DNA from: an uncultured Bermanella sp.
Lineage (GTDB): Bacteria; Pseudomonadota; Gammaproteobacteria; Pseudomonadales; Oceanobacteraceae
Assembly: GCA_913058575.1 (NCBI GenBank)
Contig: CAJXRF010000007.1
Span: 36,469 to 100,468 of the forward strand
Direction of reading: 5' to 3'
Length of the DNA: 64,000 nucleotides
Below are positions 58,084 to 64,000 of this stretch, in pieces. Both the position numbers and the translations under genes were made by a program. Under the pieces are notes generated by a model. The model had not been told where the DNA came from, did not search any database, and saw only the letters and a program-made list of their open reading frames with translations. Numbering within the stretch: position 1 is the stretch's first letter; each line of letters opens with the position of its first letter.

Positions 58084-60556
58084 CTTCAACCTCTGGATAT
58101 ACCTTGTCATAACCATAAACAATGTAAAGGTAAGGGTTACCCTGTATATCCGGCCCTATATCTTTCCCCATAAAGATTAAATCCTGCTGACCATTGCCAT
58201 TAAAATCACCTCCAACTACAGCACCACCAGCAATATTTTGCTCGTCACTTGCCCCATGAAACCATTCCTGGCTCAAATCTTTGTAATTAGGTTGTGCATT
58301 CCAGTTTTGTTCACCTAAAATTTTAAACACATGGCCTTTACCATTACTTCCAATAGGCTCAGCAAGCGTATAATCACTAGTATATGGCTTTGAAATTAAT
58401 AATTCAGCCATGCCATCGCCATTGGTATCATCCATTACAGAAACGAGACTTCCAAAGTGGGTATTACTTTCACCTGCTTGAAAAGTCACACCATAAGAGG
58501 CATTGATATCATCAAACAATTCTTGTTCAGTTAAAGTAGCCGGCCAAGGGCCCTGATTACCATTTATCACATATACAGCACCTTTGTTGATATCCCAAGC
58601 GCCATTACCAAGAACCAATTCACTTACACCATCTCCATTCAAATCGCCGGCAGTCATACCTCCAAATCTACCTAAAATTTTAAACCCATCTGCCTCGGTT
58701 AAGTCTTCAGTATTTTTAGTGGCAAACCAGTCTGAAGTATCGCGGCCATACAAAATAATGTTATTAGTCGTATCTGATAGCGCTATGTCATCAAAGCCAT
58801 CCTGATTAAAATCACCTAAGGCTTGTAAACTATACTCACCCAAATATGAACCAAGACTGTCAAAACCATCAAATAGTATCGACTTAGAAAACCCAACATG
58901 GCCCTCTGGAATTGCATTTAAATACGGTACATCGTCTATAGAGGTCCGACTAATGGCTAGATTGTTACTACCAAAAAGTATGTAGGCCGCCCCCCGACCA
59001 TAATCATCATCAATAGATGGATCAGCAATGACCAAATCATTTACACCATCCCCATTCATGTCACCCGCTGCAATTATATTCTGACCTAAACCACCATCAG
59101 AGTAACTACCATAAATACTATAAGAATAGCTGTTCCGTAACTCAGAAACAGTTAAGTGTCTATCAGGCCATGCTTCACGGCCAAATATCAAAAATGCTTC
59201 ACCACCACGTTCAAGCCCCTCTTCTCCATTCCTACGAATACTTAAATAAAAATCATCTATACCGTCGGCATTTATGTCACCCAACCCAGCTAATCCGAGT
59301 CCTAAAACTTGATTATCCGCATTCAATTCAGTGCCAATAGTAAACCGCACATATTTAATGCCAACCTCATCTAAACTAGCCAAATTATTAAATTGCAATT
59401 TGTCAGGCCACCCTTCTTGCTGCCCAAATACTAGAAAAGCCATACCTGCATTAGTTAATTCATCTGTTGAATAACTCCAATTAGAAAAAATCAAATCATC
59501 AATACCATCATTATTTACATCACCCACTGAACTGGCTTCAATATGTCGACGTGAACTTTCCGGCATAATTATTTTAGTGGCACGGTTTGGGGTTACGGCC
59601 ACCATTCTTTCTATATTAATACTGTTCACATTGGTGCTGGTTAAATCTAAATCTTGATTATCACCAATGCCATCACCGACAATTTCACCGGCTTCGTTAG
59701 GATCGTTATCGGCCCATTCGGTAGGGTCTTCGTCAAATGCATCTACGTCGTTATTGTGGCCATCTCCGTCTTTGTCTGGATCAGAGTTATCACCAATTTG
59801 ATCGCCGTCTAGGTCACTCCATTCGGTGCCGTCATGAGGAAACAAATCGGCATTATCACCTACCCCATCAAAGTCGGTGTCTTGCCATTCATTTGGGTCA
59901 TTAGGGAAAAAATCGCTGCCGTTATTGTTGCCGTAACCATCGCCGTCGGTGTCAACACTGTCGGTGGGGTCTAGGGGTAAATCGTCTGTGGCGTTGGCTA
60001 CACCGTCGGCGTCTTTATCGTCATCGCAAGCGTCGCCTAATGTATCGCCATTTTCAAATGTGGCATCGGTATTAAGTTGATCGGTATTGGCAATATCTAG
60101 GCAGTTGTCTTGGTTGTCGCCAATGTTATCGCCATCAGTGTCGATTGTTTCGCTGGCGTCATCTATGAAGGCATCACATACATTGCCTAACGCGTCACCG
60201 TCATTGTTTAGCTGGTCTAAATTAGCAACGGTTAAACAGTTATCTGTGTTGTCGCCCACTTTATCTTGGTCGGTATCTTTAGATTCGGTTGGGTCTAACG
60301 GAAAATCATCTGACGCATCTAGTACGCCATCGGCGTCGTCATCGTCGTCGCAGGCGTCGCCTAATGCGTCACCATTTTCAAAGTCGGCATCGGTATTAAG
60401 CTGATCGTCGTTGGCCACATTTGGGCAATTGTCTTGTGCATTACTGCGACTATCACCGTCGGTATTAGGTTCACTGCTCGACCCTCCACCGCCACAGGCG
60501 GTTAGGGACAAACACAACGCAATGAGAGGCAGTACTTTTAATCCGTTATGGTTCAT
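58076..60556 (-). CDS. lipoprotein with thrombospondin type-3 and FG-GAP repeats
   Basis: About 826 residues from ATG 60556 (AAAGGAAG before it). Lipobox LTACGGGGSS, then about 250 residues of thrombospondin type-3 calcium repeats (DTDGDNIGDNQDNCLDIANTDQLNTD and similar), then FG-GAP/integrin-alpha-like repeats (GDVNNDGIDDLIFSNW, GDMNGDGVNDLVIADP, GDLNGDGVSELVLGNG) forming a probable beta-propeller. A calcium-stabilised surface protein, likely for adhesion or binding. Very acidic. Partner genes upstream and downstream carry DUF1566 domains. Confidence 0.88.
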   Translation of the reverse strand: MNHNGLKVLPLIALCLSLTACGGGGSSSEPNTDGDSRSNAQDNCPNVANDDQLNTDADFENGDALGDACDDDDDADGVLDASDDFPLDPTESKDTDQDKVGDNTDNCLTVANLDQLNNDGDALGNVCDAFIDDASETIDTDGDNIGDNQDNCLDIANTDQLNTDATFENGDTLGDACDDDKDADGVANATDDLPLDPTDSVDTDGDGYGNNNGSDFFPNDPNEWQDTDFDGVGDNADLFPHDGTEWSDLDGDQIGDNSDPDKDGDGHNNDVDAFDEDPTEWADNDPNEAGEIVGDGIGDNQDLDLTSTNVNSINIERMVAVTPNRATKIIMPESSRRHIEASSVGDVNNDGIDDLIFSNWSYSTDELTNAGMAFLVFGQQEGWPDKLQFNNLASLDEVGIKYVRFTIGTELNADNQVLGLGLAGLGDINADGIDDFYLSIRRNGEEGLERGGEAFLIFGREAWPDRHLTVSELRNSYSYSIYGSYSDGGLGQNIIAAGDMNGDGVNDLVIADPSIDDDYGRGAAYILFGSNNLAISRTSIDDVPYLNAIPEGHVGFSKSILFDGFDSLGSYLGEYSLQALGDFNQDGFDDIALSDTTNNIILYGRDTSDWFATKNTEDLTEADGFKILGRFGGMTAGDLNGDGVSELVLGNGAWDINKGAVYVINGNQGPWPATLTEQELFDDINASYGVTFQAGESNTHFGSLVSVMDDTNGDGMAELLISKPYTSDYTLAEPIGSNGKGHVFKILGEQNWNAQPNYKDLSQEWFHGASDEQNIAGGAVVGGDFNGNGQQDLIFMGKDIGPDIQGNPYLYIVYGYDKVYPEVEDE

Positions 60557-60592
60557 GTTCTTCCTTTTATCACTGATTATTTTCAATTTTGT

Positions 60593-63500
60593 TTAATAGT
60601 AAATGGGTCTTAGGTGAGCAGATTCTGATGTGTCATCTTCACACGACAACTGCGCCGTTAGCAGATCAACGGCCCAATGAGCATCTGTGTCGCACACATC
60701 AGAAGTCCAATATTTTGATGACCAGCCGGTAATGCTTGTACCTGTTCTAGCATTATCAAACGTAGTTGAAGCATCGACTATATTGGCAGTATCTATATTC
60801 ACTAACCCCATTAACTCTTGCACCGAGGGGATTTTCCAATTAGGGGTGCCGGTTACATCCATACCACACAGGTCTGTTTCTGTAACATTTACAGTGGCTA
60901 TTTTTGTTTCAGCTTCTGCATAGGTTTTAAGTACGTCATCATCTGCGTTTTCAAACTCGCCTCGCAACCAAATAAACTGGGTATTGTTATCCTGAACACA
61001 CACAGGAAGGGTTGTAGGGGCAGTCGTCAAAACGCTTGGCACAAATTCATCGACTGCGTCATCGGGGTCAGAAATAAATGTGTACGCCAAAGTGTTGTAA
61101 CCTGTGAAATCTACATCTTGATACGGCGTATCAGCCTGGCTCGTGTCGATCACACAGTTATTTGTACTAGGCACTAAGTCACCATCACTGATACAACCTT
61201 CAGCATTGGTATCTTGTATGGCCAGGGTTACATCATTTTGCACCACGATATCGGTGGCATCTATACAATTGCCATCACAACGTACATCACTGGTGGTTAC
61301 ATCAAAACTAAACCATTCATTTTTTTCGCGCAGTTGGGTAGCTCCATCGCTGAAGGCTAGTAATATGGCGTCACTACAGTCACCATTCGCGATACCGGTA
61401 ATCGCAAGATCGGATTCCATTGAATAAATTTGAGTGTCAAGAGCAGTTGCTACATTACAAGTTTCATCAACTGCAAGGCTTAGGTCATCGCAATCAATAT
61501 TTGCAGTGCTAAGAGCATCATCAATTACAAGCGCATTTAAATTGGCTTCAATAGTAAGGTCTCCGCCCTCTATTGCGAATCCGCTGTTATTGCAGACATT
61601 CAATTTAAAGTCTTCGTTATCTAGCTGCTCAAGGTCGACACTTACATCTAGGTGGTCATCGTTAGTAATAGTGATGCTTCCAGAGTTCGGTAAAACCACA
61701 GTACTGTCAATAAATGCGGAGTAGCCCATGGTTAGATTTATGGTTTCATCAAGTTCAATAATATAGTCTTCTTCGATGGCTAAAACATTACCCACCGAAT
61801 CATCATCATTGGCTTCATGGTTAAGCAAATAAGAGCTGGTTAGTGCGTAATCTGTGCCACTTGCAGTTGCACTGTCTAGGGAAAATGTGACTGTAAGATC
61901 AGCGTCAGATAAGCCTTGCGATTCATAATTTCCATCAACAACCAAGGTTAAAACTTTATTACTCACTTCATCTAAACTTCCATCACAGGCTGAACCTGAA
62001 CATTCAAACTTTAAATTAATGTAATCATTGTTGTTTATAGTGTGGGTTAAGGCGCTTAAGTCAGCATCACTTGAATCTTTGAATACCACATCGCTTGAGG
62101 GGCTTGCATTAGACGTTAAATTAAGTTTCAGCGCCTCATTTTTTTCAACAACAATGTCATGAACTGAAGCCACTGTGTAGGTAGCACTTGCTGCTTTTGG
62201 TGTGTTGGTTGAATTGAGGCCCGAATGCAACTGTACACTGGCTGCCGCAGTATAGTCACTGATGGCTGCCAAACTAGAACCATCACGAGCCAACGATATG
62301 TTCAATTCAGGGTAATTTGCCGCTATGACTTTATTGGTGGAGTAAGTGTAATTTGTGCTTTCACCTTCATCTGCAGACTGAGAGGCATTACTGGTAAATG
62401 ATACGGTTAAGACATCGTCATTTTCTATGGTGTACTGAATTAAGCTCACACCATCTAAATCCTCTACCGAGTCTGAGGTGTCACTTAATGATAAATCTAG
62501 AGCCACCAATTCGTCAGGCTCTAAGATATCTTCTTTAGCAATAACTAACTCAACTGACTTATTAAATTCCGACTGGTATGTAACTGCAGTGCCATCATGA
62601 ATAGTCAAAACCGCAGGGAGTACAAAATCAACGCCCTCAGTTGCCACAGAGGTATCCGCTGGTGCAGCGCTCAGCGTTATTTCTGAATAATTTGCAGCAA
62701 TAGAACCGGATATAGTAACGCTGTAGTTTGCTACCTTGTTTACAGCGTCAGCTTTGTCACCCTCATCACCTGCTGTATCTGTTGGCGCCGTTACGGTTAC
62801 GGTTAATGGGTTATTATCAGATATATCAGTGCTCGTTCCTAACTCACCAATATTAGTGAAGCTTTGAATGTATTCATGATCATTAATTTCATCCACTGTG
62901 AACGCAACGCTTTCCGTCGGCTCTAGGAATTCATCCGCTAATCCAGATACCTCTAAAAGTCGCTCAGTCATCTCTAGGGTACTATCGGCATCGCTCTTTA
63001 AAATTAAAGAATTTATTTGCTCTACAGGTGCTCCTACATCACCCTCGATACTAAGGTTTAACGCATAATCTTGTGGATCTTGAATAGTAGAAGTCGGCTG
63101 ATCGTCACCATCCAGTACATAAGTGGCAACATTAGTAGCAGTTCCGGTTTGACTGAGTGCCAAACTAATTTCACCCACATCAGAATCATCTACGGTAATT
63201 GAAGCCGCAGATAAATTGATACTATATCCACATGCCACCCCATCTTCATTTAGCTCGCATTCATCAGCAAGCTTCCTTTGTATACTGACCGTTAATTTAT
63301 CATCATTTTTAATTACGCTACTCATGACTTTTTGCTTTACTAAAGTCGCAGATACCTCTGCGCTCGCGTCTATTAGGTTCTCTATATAAGCCTTGCCTTC
63401 GGCATTCACAGTACCACCTTCGGCATCAAAATTTATGGCTATGGTTTCATGGGGCTCCATTTCATAATCTTTAGATAACGTAATGGGTAAACTTAGAGGG

Positions 63501-64000
63501 TCACTTGTATTGGCTAGCGTTTCCGTACCGAATTCATGAAGCACAAATAACTGTGCAACCACTCCATCATCAAACGAGAAATCATTCGGTTTAGGCAGAG
63601 GGGCTTCCGTGGAATATTCAGCACATATAGGATCTGAGCCACAAGCAGTTGTGTCCATATACAATTCAATCGTTGGTACATCCGCCGCAATGGCCTTATC
63701 AATTGTGTAACTAAACGGTTGATCGGCACCTTCCACTCCTCCATCACCCTCATCCGTTGAAGCATCCGCGTATAAAGTTACTGTAATTTTATCGGCTTCG
63801 TTCTTGATAGTGTGTTGCGCGAATGTATTGTCACTCGCACTGAGCATCACATAATCTTGATCATTGCCTAGAGAGGCATTAATGGTTTCGTCTATTTCAA
63901 CCAGACCTTCATCTACCACCGTCACCGTAAAACTCAACGATCCTTCTGCCAAATAGGCATCTGTATCTTTGGTAATGGTAAAGACTTCACTGCCGGCATC
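60593..64000 (-). CDS. Calx-beta repeat surface protein with C-terminal DUF1566-like domain (5' end outside window)
   Basis: At least 1135 residues; the frame remains open to base 64000, so the start lies beyond the window and the track ATG-like start at 63952 is internal (a TTG). Multiple Calx-beta type repeats, each with E.DE......L and ending ...I.NDD (e.g. VAEDEL-like VVEKNEALKLNLTS, TITNDDHLDVSV). The last about 120 residues (KIPSVQELMGLVNIDTANI, SKYWTSDVCDTDAHWAVDL, AHLRPIYY) are DUF1566-like. Large calcium-binding adhesin. Followed 36 bases later by the FG-GAP lipoprotein. Confidence 0.82.
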   Translation of the reverse strand, partial: DAGSEVFTITKDTDAYLAEGSLSFTVTVVDEGLVEIDETINASLGNDQDYVMLSASDNTFAQHTIKNEADKITVTLYADASTDEGDGGVEGADQPFSYTIDKAIAADVPTIELYMDTTACGSDPICAEYSTEAPLPKPNDFSFDDGVVAQLFVLHEFGTETLANTSDPLSLPITLSKDYEMEPHETIAINFDAEGGTVNAEGKAYIENLIDASAEVSATLVKQKVMSSVIKNDDKLTVSIQRKLADECELNEDGVACGYSINLSAASITVDDSDVGEISLALSQTGTATNVATYVLDGDDQPTSTIQDPQDYALNLSIEGDVGAPVEQINSLILKSDADSTLEMTERLLEVSGLADEFLEPTESVAFTVDEINDHEYIQSFTNIGELGTSTDISDNNPLTVTVTAPTDTAGDEGDKADAVNKVANYSVTISGSIAANYSEITLSAAPADTSVATEGVDFVLPAVLTIHDGTAVTYQSEFNKSVELVIAKEDILEPDELVALDLSLSDTSDSVEDLDGVSLIQYTIENDDVLTVSFTSNASQSADEGESTNYTYSTNKVIAANYPELNISLARDGSSLAAISDYTAAASVQLHSGLNSTNTPKAASATYTVASVHDIVVEKNEALKLNLTSNASPSSDVVFKDSSDADLSALTHTINNNDYINLKFECSGSACDGSLDEVSNKVLTLVVDGNYESQGLSDADLTVTFSLDSATASGTDYALTSSYLLNHEANDDDSVGNVLAIEEDYIIELDETINLTMGYSAFIDSTVVLPNSGSITITNDDHLDVSVDLEQLDNEDFKLNVCNNSGFAIEGGDLTIEANLNALVIDDALSTANIDCDDLSLAVDETCNVATALDTQIYSMESDLAITGIANGDCSDAILLAFSDGATQLREKNEWFSFDVTTSDVRCDGNCIDATDIVVQNDVTLAIQDTNAEGCISDGDLVPSTNNCVIDTSQADTPYQDVDFTGYNTLAYTFISDPDDAVDEFVPSVLTTAPTTLPVCVQDNNTQFIWLRGEFENADDDVLKTYAEAETKIATVNVTETDLCGMDVTGTPNWKIPSVQELMGLVNIDTANIVDASTTFDNARTGTSITGWSSKYWTSDVCDTDAHWAVDLLTAQLSCEDDTSESAHLRPIYY

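Noticed and set aside
60087-60404. Serine-rich plus-strand ORF
   Set aside because: Antisense shadow of the aspartate-rich thrombospondin repeats.

Overview
The window reads as chromosome of a marine gammaproteobacterium, most like the Oceanospirillales. The gene blocks support this: tusDCBE-ybiB, DUF2066-perM-hda divergent from purM-purN, apbC divergent from metG, and rnfABCDGE-nth. The species cannot be fixed from sequence alone. About 1.3-46 kb is core genome. About 46.9-64 kb is accessory: AT-rich patches, duplicated pieces, frameshifts, a decayed transposase and large secreted proteins.

Layout. 0.2-1.4 kb: a divergent ClpS-like protein, a small membrane protein and tRNA-Ser(UGA). 1.6-8.4 kb: a Bax-inhibitor-1 membrane protein, the sulfur relay for tRNA wobble thiolation (tusDCBE, with tusA nearby), a YbiB-like protein, proS and a small lytic transglycosylase. 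8.5-17.2 kb: truncated globin, YihY, ArsC-WrbA-DUF2069, hda-perM-DUF2066, purMN. 17.3-22.3 kb: a DUF3108 protein, then a TPP riboswitch leading a thiamine-salvage operon (TonB receptor, YkoF-like binder, PnuT-like permease, kinase). 22.4-28.5 kb: dcd, tmcA, apbC, metG. 28.6-36.1 kb: a PhnD-like protein, the six-gene Rnf complex and nth. 36.1-39.4 kb: a glyoxalase, folE2, a double-length PTPS/QueD-like protein, hisI and a small basic protein. 39.5-45.5 kb: a porin with a PstS-like partner, and methionine synthase split over two overlapping genes.

Accessory part. 46-48.8 kb holds an esterase and two paralogous lipoprotein genes, the first frameshifted. 49.0-49.65 kb holds a dead REP-associated-type (HUH) transposase. 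From 57.06 kb down to 49.79 kb, all on the minus strand, lies what looks like an antibacterial effector cassette: a protein with a transthyretin-like C-terminus, a 50-residue ORF, a 986-residue protein with an M23-like region, EF-hand and SLT lysozyme-like domain, an overlapping exported candidate immunity protein, then an orphan copy of the effector's central module with a different C-terminal tip, followed by a candidate lipoprotein immunity gene broken by two homopolymer frameshifts. A 167-bp stretch is identical between the full effector and the orphan. This arrangement resembles the orphan-tip/immunity arrays of polymorphic toxins and is the most interesting part of the window. No type VI secretion structural gene is present here, so the export route is inferred.

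The right end (57.4-64 kb, minus strand) is a three-gene set of surface proteins: a Calx-beta repeat protein running off the window with a C-terminal DUF1566-like domain, a lipoprotein with thrombospondin type-3 calcium repeats and FG-GAP repeats, and a short DUF1566-like protein.
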